NCBI RefSeq assembly: GCF_019047785.1
Contig: NZ_CP077290.1
Coordinates: 1,302,001 to 1,366,000 of the forward strand
Direction of reading: 5' to 3'
From: Enterobacter cancerogenus
GTDB taxonomy: Bacteria; Pseudomonadota; Gammaproteobacteria; Enterobacterales; Enterobacteriaceae
DNA length: 64,000 bases
This document shows positions 30,237-39,012 of this stretch, one piece after another (positions within the stretch are counted from its first letter, which is position 1; each line of letters opens with the position of its first letter). A program made the position numbers and the translations under genes. The notes beneath the pieces were generated by a model. It was not told the DNA's origin, ran no database searches, and worked only from the letters and a program-made list of their open reading frames with translations.

Positions 30237-31091
30237 CTACTGAAATCGCGTGCGGTACTCCCCCGGCGTCAGGCCAAACTGACGCCGGAACAGACGGCAA
30301 AAGTAGTCGCTGTCGGGATAGCCGCAGCGCTTCGCCACTTCCCCCACCGGCAGGTGATATTTTTGCAGGATCGTCCGCGCTTTTCCCATACGCACCCAGC
30401 GAACATAGTCCACAAAACTCATGGTGCCCTGCTGCGAAAACAGGCGCGAGAGATGGTTGGGCGAGATGTTAAACAGGGCGGCAACGCTTTCACGGGTCAA
30501 CGCCCCCGCATAGTTGACCTGGATCCAGCTGCAGATGCTTTGATAGAGAAAATCGCCGCGCGACATCCCTGGCTCGGGCAGAGAAGAGACCCGTTTACGG
30601 CACCAGTTCAGCAGGCCCAGCACCAGCGGCTGGATAATATCCTGGTCCTGCGGGGAGGCACTGAGATGGGTAAGCGCCGTCAGCATGGCCGCACACTCCC
30701 CCCTTTCCGGATGCGGAAGCTCTACTTTTCGCTGCGGCTCTACGGCCTGCCCGCTGCGGGCATCCTGAAATGCCAGCCCAAGCCACGACGGGGCAAAAAT
30801 AATGCTCAGCAGCATAACTGGCCGGGCAAACGTTGGCGAACAGACGGTGCGTGACGGGAGAAACAGCATCTCCCCCTGGCGAATCGCTTTTTGCTCGGCA
30901 ATGAGCAGGTTGCCGTACTCGCCGCGCAACACCACATCGAGCCGCGGCCATTCGAGGGCCACGGTCCCGGAGGAGGTGGATGACGGGCGATGGGCAAACC
31001 AGACACGTCCAAGCTGCTGGGGATTGAGGACCAGCCCGCTAAACAGGTCGGCAAAGAACTGTTGATCGGCAGGCAGGCTGTTATCGCGCAT
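30237..31091 (-). CDS. ypdC: AraC-family regulator, YpdC-like
   Basis: Predicted transcription factor of 284 residues. The N-terminal half is a cupin-like sensing domain; the C-terminal half carries two AraC/XylS helix-turn-helices (LTRESVAALFNISPNHLSRL, then PVGEVAKRCGYPDSDYFCRL). Length and position beside the fry operon agree with E. coli ypdC, so it probably controls fry. ATG 31091 is set by this length; the frame is open further upstream, but that part is antisense-like to the flavin-reductase frame. It overlaps the upstream gene by 11 bp. Confidence 0.85.
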   Translation of the reverse strand: MRDNSLPADQQFFADLFSGLVLNPQQLGRVWFAHRPSSTSSGTVALEWPRLDVVLRGEYGNLLIAEQKAIRQGEMLFLPSRTVCSPTFARPVMLLSIIFAPSWLGLAFQDARSGQAVEPQRKVELPHPERGECAAMLTALTHLSASPQDQDIIQPLVLGLLNWCRKRVSSLPEPGMSRGDFLYQSICSWIQVNYAGALTRESVAALFNISPNHLSRLFSQQGTMSFVDYVRWVRMGKARTILQKYHLPVGEVAKRCGYPDSDYFCRLFRRQFGLTPGEYRTRFQ

Positions 31092-31695
31092 CCGGGCGAA
31101 CCAGGTCGAAGCGATGGGTATCGCTGATTGCGTAATAGGCCGTTGGCCCGCCCGCGCGCAGGATCGGCTGCGCTTTCGCCGTCTGGTAAATCCCCTCCTC
31201 CAGCAGCGTTTCGGCAATATGCACCCCGACCACTTCGCCCAGCACCAGCCAGGTGTCAATCGGCGTACCTTCGGCCCCCGTGAGCTGAATACACTGGGAC
31301 AGGCGACACTCAAAGTTGACCGGACTTTCCGCCACGCGCGGCGCGCTGACAAGCTGGCTGGCGGCTGGCGTCAGCCCGGCAAACGCAAATTCATCCTCGC
31401 CGGGCGAAAGCGTCGCGGACGTTTCGTTCATCGCTTCGGCCAGACTGCGCGTTGCCAGGTTCCACACGAACTCACCCGTTTCGGTAATATTGCGAACGCT
31501 GTCTTTCCAGCCATTGCTGGAAAACCCAATGATCGGCGGACGATAGTTAAAGCAGTTAAAGAAGCTGTAAGGGGCAAGGTTTCGCTGACCGGCGCGGTCG
31601 CACGACGCGATCCAGCCGATCGGACGCGGACCAATAATGGCATTCAACGGGTCATGCGGCAGGCCGTGCCCCTGAGAAGGTTGATAAAAATACAT
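31081..31695 (-). CDS. Flavin reductase-like FMN-binding protein
   Basis: Protein of 204 residues with the FMN-binding split-barrel fold of the flavin reductase-like family. The N-terminal DPLNAIIGPRPIGWIAS and NLAPYSFFNCF segments are characteristic. Family members reduce or bind FMN for a partner oxygenase, or act as small flavoproteins; the partner is not identifiable. Its 3' end overlaps the AraC-type gene by 11 bp, implying co-transcription with the regulator. This gene is not adjacent to ypdC in E. coli. Confidence 0.85.
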   Translation of the reverse strand: MYFYQPSQGHGLPHDPLNAIIGPRPIGWIASCDRAGQRNLAPYSFFNCFNYRPPIIGFSSNGWKDSVRNITETGEFVWNLATRSLAEAMNETSATLSPGEDEFAFAGLTPAASQLVSAPRVAESPVNFECRLSQCIQLTGAEGTPIDTWLVLGEVVGVHIAETLLEEGIYQTAKAQPILRAGGPTAYYAISDTHRFDLVRPDAR

Positions 31696-31784
31696 GAGGC
31701 TCTCTCACTGGTGGGGCAGATACGAATGACGCTTCGCTCAGTGCCCTGATTCAGGACACTCAGCGTAACGCAATCCGCACGAAA

Positions 31785-32615
31785 TTAGGACTGAATAAAT
31801 TTCAGCAAATCGTCATTAATCTGATGCTTATGGGTAGTGCAAATGCCGTGAGAGCCGCCAGCGTACACCTTAAGCTCCGCGTTCGGCAGGATCTCCGCAG
31901 CCACGCGCCCGCAGGTGTCGATCGGCACAATTTGATCGTCATCGCCGTGGATCACCAGCGTAGGGATGGTCATCTTCTTCAGATCTTCGCGCAGGTCCGT
32001 CTCCGAGAAGGCTTTCACGCAGTCGTACAGCGCCTTGATCGACCCCTGAAGCCCCTGCTCCACAAAACTTTCACGTACCGCTTTAGACTCTTTTGCCCCC
32101 GGGCGGTTGTAGCCATAAAACGCAGCGGTCAGCTCGTAGAAGAAGGCCGCCCGGTCGTTCACTACCCCTTCGCGAATACCATCAAAGACCTCTTTTGGCA
32201 CGCCGTCCGGGTTAAAATCGGTTTTGATCATAATCGGCGTCACGGCCCCAATCAGCACCGCCTTAGCGACGCGATCGGTGCCGTGGCGGCCGATATAGCG
32301 CGCCACTTCCCCACCGCCCGTCGAATGCCCAACGTGCACCGCCTCTTTCAGGTTAAGGTGCGCGGTCAGCTCGGCCAAGTCGTCCGCGTACTGATCCATC
32401 GTATGCCCGTCCCACGGCTGCGCCGAGCGCCCGTGACCGCGGCGGTCGTGGGCAATAACGCGAAATCCTTTCGACCCCAGATACAACATTTGATCTTCAA
32501 AGGCATCGGCGGTTAACGGCCAGCCGTGGCTGAAGACAATCGGCTGCCCGCTGCCCCAGTCCTTAAAATGCAAATAACTGCCGTCTTTCAGGGTAAGTTT
32601 GTCGTAATTGCTCAT
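31785..32615 (-). CDS. Alpha/beta hydrolase (non-heme haloperoxidase/esterase type)
   Basis: Serine hydrolase of 276 residues resembling cofactor-free chloroperoxidases and arylesterases. The nucleophile elbow is GHSTGGGE (Ser98), the oxyanion region HGWPLTADAF, the acid loop HGDDDQIVP, and the base His lies in GGSHGICTTH. There is no signal peptide, so it is cytoplasmic. ATG 32615 has AGGAGATTTC upstream; longer starts are rejected. Esterase or perhydrolase activity is likely; the natural substrate is unknown. Confidence 0.88.
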   Translation of the reverse strand: MSNYDKLTLKDGSYLHFKDWGSGQPIVFSHGWPLTADAFEDQMLYLGSKGFRVIAHDRRGHGRSAQPWDGHTMDQYADDLAELTAHLNLKEAVHVGHSTGGGEVARYIGRHGTDRVAKAVLIGAVTPIMIKTDFNPDGVPKEVFDGIREGVVNDRAAFFYELTAAFYGYNRPGAKESKAVRESFVEQGLQGSIKALYDCVKAFSETDLREDLKKMTIPTLVIHGDDDQIVPIDTCGRVAAEILPNAELKVYAGGSHGICTTHKHQINDDLLKFIQS

Positions 32616-32702
32616 GAAATCTCCTGACAGGAAACACGGAAGGCGGATAGTCGCCCACAAAGGGCGCTTAAAAAGAATAATGCAAATTGGCAAGGCAGCA
32701 CG

Positions 32703-32822
32703 TTTTTCGCCAAAAATTCATATGGCGTATGAATGTGACCTTCATCACTTCAAACTTGCGTCTTCAGCCAGTATCATCAGGAGAGTTAAACCCTCGCTGC
32801 CAGACGGCGAGGGTTTTCTTTT
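32703..32822 (+). ncRNA. rnk leader with premature intrinsic terminator
   Basis: A strong + strand terminator (AAACCCTCGC/GCGAGGGTTT, 32788-32816, then TTTTCTTTT) ends 48 bases before the rnk start, with no + strand gene upstream. A candidate promoter is TTCGCC-N16-TATGAA (TATGAA at 32728-32733), giving a leader of about 80 nt before the terminator. An rnk leader attenuator has been described in gammaproteobacteria, and this arrangement fits it. The leader's 5' end is approximate. Confidence 0.6.
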
Positions 32823-32869
32823 GGATTGGTTTCTGCGTAACACGCAGCATTCACGACATGGAGTAAGAA

Positions 32870-33280
32870 ATGTCCAGACCTAAAATTATCATTAATGAGC
32901 TCGACGCAGAACGTATCGACCGCCTTCTGGAAAAACCAGAATACGCCTCACTCCCGGTTGCCGACGCCCTCAACGAGGAGCTTGATCGTGCGCAGATGTG
33001 TACGCCTGAGTCCATGCCGCATGACGTAGTGACGATGAACAGCCAGGTGACGTTCCGCAACCTGACCACCGGTGAAGAACTGACCCGTACGCTGGTCTAC
33101 CCGGCGCAGATGACCGACAGCGCCACGCAGCTTTCGGTTCTGGCCCCCGTCGGCGCGGCGCTGCTGGGTCTGCGTACCGGTGATACCATTCACTGGGACC
33201 TTCCGGGCGGTGCGTCTACCCATCTGGAAGTGCTCGCCCTGCTCTACCAGCCAGAAGCCGCCGGTGATTACCTGCGTTAA
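32870..33280 (+). CDS. rnk: Nucleoside diphosphate kinase regulator Rnk
   Basis: GreA/GreB-like RNA polymerase secondary-channel protein of 136 residues, matching E. coli Rnk. It has a short N-terminal coiled-coil and a FKBP-like C-terminal domain ([25 protein letters not shown]). Rnk affects nucleoside diphosphate kinase levels and competes with other secondary-channel factors. Expression is probably governed by the upstream attenuator-like leader. Confidence 0.95.
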   Translation: MSRPKIIINELDAERIDRLLEKPEYASLPVADALNEELDRAQMCTPESMPHDVVTMNSQVTFRNLTTGEELTRTLVYPAQMTDSATQLSVLAPVGAALLGLRTGDTIHWDLPGGASTHLEVLALLYQPEAAGDYLR

Positions 33281-33426
33281 TCCCTTCTGAACAAGCGCCT
33301 GTCCGCTTTGCACAGAGGATGCCAGGCATCCTCTTTCCGCTTTTTACGCATTTCACCCAAACGTCCTATATCGCCGAAAAACGCCGTCATCCACGCTTAA
33401 TCTGTTTGCGTCGCGCGGAAACGCTT

Positions 33427-33516
33427 ATGGGTGAAATAGCGTCCATCACACTGGTTTATTTGGTTTTTTTGGCGGTCATCGTCATGGCCGTGCTTTACCT
33501 GGAACGTCACTGGTAA
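33427..33516 (+). CDS. Predicted 29-residue membrane peptide between rnk and ybdR
   Basis: ATG 33427 encodes 29 residues: a short polar start (MGEIAS), one hydrophobic helix (ITLVYLVFLAVIVMAVLYL) and a basic/aromatic end (ERHW). GGAAACGCTT precedes the ATG. The stop lies 10 bases before the ybdR stop on the other strand. E. coli has a small membrane protein gene, yldA, whose name indicates this map interval; this may be its counterpart, but I did not recognise the sequence itself. Confidence 0.6.
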   Translation: MGEIASITLVYLVFLAVIVMAVLYLERHW

Positions 33517-33526
33517 GCGAGCCGGG

Positions 33527-34765
33527 TTACACGACCCCGCCGGGAAAGGCGTTCACCAGCCCTTTCACCTTCTGCTCTGCCGCCTCCGGCGTGTCTGCGC
33601 CAGGCACCAGGATAACCTTCCGGCACTCCTCTTCGCGTTTTTCGAAAATTTTGTAGGCACGTTCGGCATCGGTCAGCGGCAGATAGTGCGTCACAATCTC
33701 TTCCGGGGTAAGCAGCCCCTGTTCAATAAGCGGCAGTAGCTCGCCCAGCCAGGCATGGACGTGCGTCTGGCCCATTTTGAACGTAATGCCCTTATCGAAG
33801 GCATCGCCAAACAGGAAGCCGTGAATAAACCCGGCATATACCCCGGGTACGCTCACCACGCCGCCACGACGCACTGCGGCAATGCACTGGCGCAACGCTT
33901 TACCGCTGCTTCCCTCAATTTTGAGGTTGCTCAGGATAGTTTCCGTGGTGCTGCCCTTCGCTTCAAAGCCGACAGCATCAATCACCGCATCCACGCCGCG
34001 CTGGCCCGCCGTCTGTTCGATGATTTTCTCCGCCGCATCGTTGTCGTCGTCGAAGTTGATCGGGATGGCGCCGTAACGTTCTTGCGCAAACCGCAGGCGG
34101 TACGGGTGATGATCCACCACAAAGATTTGCTCAGCGCCTGCCAGCCGCGCGCAGGCAATGGTGAGAAGACCCACCGGCCCCGCCCCGAAAACGGCAACGC
34201 TTGAACCTTTACCCACCTGCGCGTTTTTCACCGCCTGCCAGGCGGTAGGTAAAATGTCAGACAGGAAAAGCGCTTTGTCGTCGGAGAGCAGCTGCGGCAC
34301 TTTAAACGGCCCCACGTTGCCTTTCGGCACGCGCACGTACTCCGCCTGCCCGCCCGGCACGCCGCCATAAAGATGGCTGTAGCCAAACAGCGCGGCGGGT
34401 GCGGGGATTTGCTTTTTGTTCAGCGCAGCGCCCTGCCCGGCGTTGGTTTTTTCGCAGGCGGCGTACTGGTGCATCTGGCAAAAGAAGCAGTCGCCACAGG
34501 CAATGACAAAGGGGATCACTACGCGGTCGCCCTTCTGAAGGTTCTTCACGTCCCGCCCGCTTTCAACCACTTCGCCCATAAATTCATGACCAAAGATATC
34601 GCCATGTTCCACCTTAGGGATCTTCCCGCGATAGAGATGCAGGTCAGAGCCGCAGATGGCGGTGGCCGTCACGCGCAGGATGATATCGTCAGGCTGCTCA
34701 ATGACAGGATCGGGGACATTCTCAACGCGAACATTGTGCGGACCGTGATACGTCAATGCCTTCAT
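33527..34765 (-). CDS. ybdR: Zinc-type alcohol dehydrogenase-like protein YbdR
   Basis: Medium-chain NAD(P)-dependent dehydrogenase of 412 residues, same length as E. coli YbdR. Catalytic zinc ligands are in AICGSDLH and GHEFMGEV; structural zinc cysteines in CGDCFFC and downstream AACE; the Rossmann motif is GAGPVGLL. It resembles glutathione-independent formaldehyde dehydrogenases and threonine dehydrogenases, but its substrate is unproven. ATG 34765 has CGGAGGTCGT upstream; the longer frame crosses the divergent promoter with uspG. Confidence 0.94.
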   Translation of the reverse strand: MKALTYHGPHNVRVENVPDPVIEQPDDIILRVTATAICGSDLHLYRGKIPKVEHGDIFGHEFMGEVVESGRDVKNLQKGDRVVIPFVIACGDCFFCQMHQYAACEKTNAGQGAALNKKQIPAPAALFGYSHLYGGVPGGQAEYVRVPKGNVGPFKVPQLLSDDKALFLSDILPTAWQAVKNAQVGKGSSVAVFGAGPVGLLTIACARLAGAEQIFVVDHHPYRLRFAQERYGAIPINFDDDNDAAEKIIEQTAGQRGVDAVIDAVGFEAKGSTTETILSNLKIEGSSGKALRQCIAAVRRGGVVSVPGVYAGFIHGFLFGDAFDKGITFKMGQTHVHAWLGELLPLIEQGLLTPEEIVTHYLPLTDAERAYKIFEKREEECRKVILVPGADTPEAAEQKVKGLVNAFPGGVV

Positions 34766-34946
34766 ACGACCTCCGAAAGGATGTGGGTAAGCTACTAAAA
34801 GGGTAGCTACCTCTCGGGCATCCCCCCGAAATCCGCACCTTTTGAGATTTATCCTGGTGATATAAAAAAGTGCTGTTGAGGTTACAGAAAGCATAACTAT
34901 TTTATGGTTGAATGATTTCAGCGTTAATAAACAAGGAGAAACGGGT

Positions 34947-35375
34947 ATGTATCAGACAATCATTATGCCGGTTGATGTTTTTGAGATGGAGCTAAGCGAC
35001 AAAGCCGTTCGCCACGCCGAGTTCCTGGCGCAGCAGGACGGGATTATTCACCTTTTGCACGTATTGCCCGGCTCGGCGAGCCTGAGTTTGCACCGCTTTG
35101 CCGCCGACGTGCGTCGCTTTGAGGAACACTTACAGCACGAGGCCGAAACGCGGCTGCAGACCATGGTCGGGCACTTCAGCATCGATCCCTCCCGCATCAA
35201 AACCCACGTCAGGTTTGGCAGCGTGCGTGATGTGGTTAACGAGCTGGCCGACGAACTGAAAGCTGACGTGGTGGTGATCGGCTCGCGCAATCCTTCGATT
35301 ACCACGCACCTGCTGGGGTCCAACGCCTCAAGCGTGATCCGCCACACCCATATCCCGGTGATGGTGGTGCGCTAA
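34947..35375 (+). CDS. uspG: Universal stress protein UspG (UspF-type)
   Basis: Stress-responsive nucleotide-binding protein of 142 residues, matching E. coli UspG (YbdQ). The C-terminal ATP-binding motif is visible in VIGSRNPS, followed by [15 protein letters not shown] 34947 has AAGGAGAAACGGGT upstream. Its family affects survival, adhesion and motility; UspG can be auto-adenylylated. Confidence 0.95.
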   Translation: MYQTIIMPVDVFEMELSDKAVRHAEFLAQQDGIIHLLHVLPGSASLSLHRFAADVRRFEEHLQHEAETRLQTMVGHFSIDPSRIKTHVRFGSVRDVVNELADELKADVVVIGSRNPSITTHLLGSNASSVIRHTHIPVMVVR

Positions 35376-35387
35376 ACGCCCGTAAAA

Positions 35388-35408
35388 AACCCCGCTGATG
35401 CGGGGTTA
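35388..35408. terminator. Terminator after uspG
   Basis: Hairpin AACCCCGC/GCGGGGTT with a TGAT loop, preceded by an A-run and followed by AGTTTTATC. It lies between convergent uspG (+) and the dmsC-like gene (-) and can serve both strands. Confidence 0.82.
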
Positions 35409-35414
35409 GTTTTA

Positions 35415-36182
35415 TCAGTACAGGTGTCCGATGTTCACGATGGTGCTGACTGTATCACCGAAGAAGGTCAGGCGGCTGAGCACGACCCCCACCAGCAGAA
35501 TCGCGAAGATCGCTTTCTGCTTCGGCTGGCGCGTCAGCGTTAATCCACATCCCAGCAGGCAGCAGACCAGGCTACCCAGATAGAGCGGTGAGCTTAACCA
35601 CGCCTGCGCCGTCATCTTCACCACCGTGCCGCCGCTCAGCCAGATAACAGGCGCGGCGATCATCAGTGCCATCAGGGCGATAACACCCTGTTGCAGAGCG
35701 CGATGGGAGGATTGCAGCCCGAGCAGCGGCGTGGCGGCGCAGCCCATCACCCAGACGGTAGCGAAAAACAGCATCATGGTGATGCCGTTGGCAATCGCCT
35801 GCATGGCGGGCGCGGCATAGGTCATGCCCTGCACAACCACCAGCAACACCCCAAACAGGGACGCCAGCAGCGCAGCGCCTTTATTGCCTTTGGTGAGGAA
35901 GGCCAGGCCGATGGTCCCCCCGTAGATCGTCGCGCCGAGAATTTCACGGCTCAGCCAGGCGTGTTTCAGGTTGATCAGCGCGTTATAGGCGTGTTCCGGG
36001 TGCGCCAGGTGCAGGATCGCCGCAACGGACGCTACCCCAAGGATCGCACCGGTGATCAGCCAGTACAGGCGGTTACCTTCGATCTCGCCGCGCAGCGTCC
36101 GCCAGGTGAGGAGTAACGTCATCCCCACAGACATCTGGCTCAGCACGGTAAAAATCACCAGCGGCAGTTCATACTTTTCCAT
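35415..36182 (-). CDS. DmsC-like membrane anchor subunit
   Basis: Integral membrane protein of 255 residues with about eight hydrophobic helices, in the DmsC family that anchors molybdenum reductases and oxidises menaquinol. It is shorter than E. coli DmsC (287). It is the last gene of a four-gene minus-strand operon (chaperone, catalytic, Fe-S, anchor), and its ATG overlaps the Fe-S subunit stop by one base. A Salmonella cluster of similar organisation (STM4305-4308) may be the counterpart; this is from memory and needs alignment. Confidence 0.85.
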   Translation of the reverse strand: MEKYELPLVIFTVLSQMSVGMTLLLTWRTLRGEIEGNRLYWLITGAILGVASVAAILHLAHPEHAYNALINLKHAWLSREILGATIYGGTIGLAFLTKGNKGAALLASLFGVLLVVVQGMTYAAPAMQAIANGITMMLFFATVWVMGCAATPLLGLQSSHRALQQGVIALMALMIAAPVIWLSGGTVVKMTAQAWLSSPLYLGSLVCCLLGCGLTLTRQPKQKAIFAILLVGVVLSRLTFFGDTVSTIVNIGHLY

Positions 36183-36739
36183 TATTTATCCCCCGGCTGT
36201 TTTGGCTGACGGGCAAGAATAAAGCGCGTACCCGGATTAAGCTGCGGCATATGCGGGAAGCCCGGCGGATACTGCACCGCGTTGTTCGGCAGCGGATCGG
36301 CGTCCAGGTCGATAAGCGTCAGCGCCCCTACCGGGCAGGCGTTCACGCAGGCCGGATTCATGCCGATATCCAGACGTTCGTAGCACATGCTGCACTTCTC
36401 GGCTTTTTGCGTCTCTTCGTTAAAGCGCGGCGCGCCGTAAGGACAGTTGCGAATGCAGTTTTTACAGCCAATGCAGCGCTCAGGATTATGCACCACCACG
36501 CCGTCATCACGTTTGGTGTAGGCTTCCACCGGGCAGGCGGCCAGGCAGGCCGGATTTTCACAGTGGTTACAGGCCAGCGAGAAAAACGCGCGCTCTTCGT
36601 GCGGGTAAATGGCTTTATCCAGCGGATAGACATAGCGCCAGAAGCGGTCCGGCTCCAGCTGGTTAAAGCTTTTACAGGCCATCGCGCACCCACGGCAGCC
36701 AATGCACTTATCACTGTTCACTAAAAATGCGCGTCTCAT
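36182..36739 (-). CDS. DmsB-like four-cluster ferredoxin subunit
   Basis: Electron-transfer subunit of 185 residues with four ferredoxin-type cysteine groups. The first is Cys12, 15, 18 and 22; later groups are CNHCENPACLAACP, CIGCKNCIRNCP and CSMC with PACVNACP. It should relay electrons from the DmsC-like anchor to the molybdenum subunit. It overlaps the catalytic gene by 4 bp (ATGA). It is slightly shorter than E. coli DmsB (205). Confidence 0.9.
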   Translation of the reverse strand: MRRAFLVNSDKCIGCRGCAMACKSFNQLEPDRFWRYVYPLDKAIYPHEERAFFSLACNHCENPACLAACPVEAYTKRDDGVVVHNPERCIGCKNCIRNCPYGAPRFNEETQKAEKCSMCYERLDIGMNPACVNACPVGALTLIDLDADPLPNNAVQYPPGFPHMPQLNPGTRFILARQPKQPGDK

Positions 36740-39012
36740 GCCTCTACTCCTTCATTTGCAATGAGGACAATGTCAACAAACTGGTCATGAATGGCCGCAC
36801 CGGGCGCGCCGGTTGCCATCAGGCCCATATCGGCCGGGGTGTCTTTCACCACGTTTTGCACGTTGTAACTGAGCTTGTTAAACCAGGATTCATACATCAC
36901 CAGGAAATCCTCCGGCACGTTGGTGGTGACCTTCGCGCGCAGTTCAACTTCACCGATCTCGTTAAATACCCGGACGGTAGCCAGATCGCGGATGCCTTTT
37001 TTCTTCGCGGCGACGGGATGGATATAGACGAACGGCTCCGGCCAGAAGACCTGCATCCAGTCGAGGTTGACGAACTGCGAGTGCAGGCCGTACTGCAGAT
37101 GCGGCGTAAAGAGGTGGAACGGCAGTTTACCCTCGGCGGCAGGCAGATATTCCGGCAGCGCCTTGTGGCCGTTTTTCTCGCACAGCTCAGAGAGGAACTC
37201 GTACTTGCCGGACGGCGTTTTGAATTTGCGATCGTACCAGGCGGCGCTGCTCGGCATTTTGGCCTTCACCGGGCCGTCCAGCAGGTCGTCCCACGAGCTG
37301 ATGCCGAACTGTTTCGCCAGCCCGTCGTTAAACTCGAGGTCCAGCCATTTTTTCTGATCGACATCCTGCGGGAAGGTGCATGAACCCGGCTCCATTTTGT
37401 TGATGGTGCGCGAGAGCAGCACGGCAATATCCAGGTCGCTCTTGCATTCGTACATCGGCTTGATGGCCGGTTCGTTCACCGTCAGCCAGTAGTGCCAGTA
37501 AGAGGACGAGGCGCTCCAGTGCTCAAAGGTCGTGGTGACAGGCAGAACGATGTCGGCGTGCTGTACCGTCTCGTTAAAGAACTGATCCACGCACACCACC
37601 ATCTCCAGCTTCTCGAACGCTTTTTCCATTTTGTTGCGATCGAAATCCTGCGCGAACGGGTTCTTACAGGCGACCCACAGCATGCGAACCGGCGGATCGT
37701 TAGCGTCAAGAATGCTCTGTGCGGTCTGGTTCAGGTTCAGCGCGCGGTCTGAATACTGACTTTTCTCGCCGCTGTCGCTGACAAACTCGCCAACCGGACC
37801 CGCGGCACCCGTCATACCGACGGAGCCAGCCGGTGGCTTTTGCGCCATCGCATGGTAGTTATAGCCCCAGGTTTGCAGATGGCCGTAGCGCGCCCCGCCG
37901 CCTTCAACCCCGATGTTACCCGTCATCGCCACAAAGGCATCGATGGCGCGCACGTTCGCCCCGCCGTTGACGTGACGCTGCATGCCGTAGCCGATCCAGA
38001 CGGTGGCGGGCTTAACGGCGGTAAACTCGTCCGCCAGCTGCCGGATAACGTCCGGGGCCAGCCCACAAATTTCGGACGCCCACTCCACCGTAATGTTGTT
38101 GCGCAGGTACTGCTCAAACTCGGGATAGCCGTGGGCGAACTGGGTCACAAATTCCTGATCAACGCGGCCTAAATCCAGCAGGTGACGTGCCATGCCCAGC
38201 GCCAGCGCGCCGTCAGAGCCGGGACGCACGCGCAGATAGAGATCGGCTTTTGCGGCGGTTTGCGAGAACAGCGGATCGATAACCACGACCTTCGCCCCTT
38301 TCTCGCGCGCCTGATAGATGTATTTCATCGAGTGCATGGAGCACCAGGCCGGGTTCGCGCCCCAGAGAATGATGTATTTGGCCTTCACCATATCTTCCGG
38401 GTCGTTACACCACATGTCGCCCATATCGTAATGCTGGGCGTCAATCCCGGCAGGCCAGCACGGGGTACCGGCAAAGCGGGTGGTGTATCCCAGAGAAGAC
38501 ATCATCCCTTCCACGGCGTAACTCATCACGCCGAGGTTGCCGGAGTATTTGGTCAGCGCCAGGCCCAGCAGGGAGCCATCTTTCTTTTTGATCTCCAGCA
38601 TTTTGCTGGCAATGCGCTGCATCGCCTCATCCCAGGAGATGCGTCGCCACTTACCGCTGCCGCGTCCGTCCTGAATCATCGGATACTTAATACGGTCCGG
38701 GGAATAAACGCGTCGCGGATAGGTCAAGCCTTTCACGCACGGCGCGCCGTGGGTGTAGGTCGATTCGCTCGCCCCCTCCACGAAGGTGATGACATCGTCC
38801 TTCACCCAGGTTTTCAGGCTGCAGGTGTCATAACAGTTACGCGGACAGGCATTGCGAAAGATTTTGTAGGTTTTAGGGTTAAACGGAATCGGCGGCTGGG
38901 CCATCGCGCAGCGGGAAGATAATAACCCGCCAGGCAGTGCCGCAACGGTACCTAATGCAATCAGACCTTTTAAAAAGGAGCGCCGGTTTAGCTGTCCTTT
39001 ATCAATGCTCAT
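36736..39012 (-). CDS. DMSO-reductase-family molybdopterin catalytic subunit
   Basis: Periplasmic molybdenum bis-MGD oxidoreductase of 758 residues. A Tat signal begins with NRRSFLKG. Cys56, 60, 64 and 92 form the N-terminal [4Fe-4S] site. The segment around residue 185 (GTPCWPAG) resembles the Cys-ligand motif of thiosulfate/polysulfide reductases rather than the Ser of DmsA. The substrate is therefore uncertain: the operon looks like dmsABC, but the active-site residue suggests a sulfur or other oxyanion acceptor. It overlaps both neighbours by 4 bp. Confidence 0.88.
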   Translation of the reverse strand: MSIDKGQLNRRSFLKGLIALGTVAALPGGLLSSRCAMAQPPIPFNPKTYKIFRNACPRNCYDTCSLKTWVKDDVITFVEGASESTYTHGAPCVKGLTYPRRVYSPDRIKYPMIQDGRGSGKWRRISWDEAMQRIASKMLEIKKKDGSLLGLALTKYSGNLGVMSYAVEGMMSSLGYTTRFAGTPCWPAGIDAQHYDMGDMWCNDPEDMVKAKYIILWGANPAWCSMHSMKYIYQAREKGAKVVVIDPLFSQTAAKADLYLRVRPGSDGALALGMARHLLDLGRVDQEFVTQFAHGYPEFEQYLRNNITVEWASEICGLAPDVIRQLADEFTAVKPATVWIGYGMQRHVNGGANVRAIDAFVAMTGNIGVEGGGARYGHLQTWGYNYHAMAQKPPAGSVGMTGAAGPVGEFVSDSGEKSQYSDRALNLNQTAQSILDANDPPVRMLWVACKNPFAQDFDRNKMEKAFEKLEMVVCVDQFFNETVQHADIVLPVTTTFEHWSASSSYWHYWLTVNEPAIKPMYECKSDLDIAVLLSRTINKMEPGSCTFPQDVDQKKWLDLEFNDGLAKQFGISSWDDLLDGPVKAKMPSSAAWYDRKFKTPSGKYEFLSELCEKNGHKALPEYLPAAEGKLPFHLFTPHLQYGLHSQFVNLDWMQVFWPEPFVYIHPVAAKKKGIRDLATVRVFNEIGEVELRAKVTTNVPEDFLVMYESWFNKLSYNVQNVVKDTPADMGLMATGAPGAAIHDQFVDIVLIANEGVEA

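Noticed and set aside
32729..32865. Possible leader peptide ahead of rnk
   Set aside because: The frame runs through the terminator stem and has no ribosome site; the RNA structure explains the region better.
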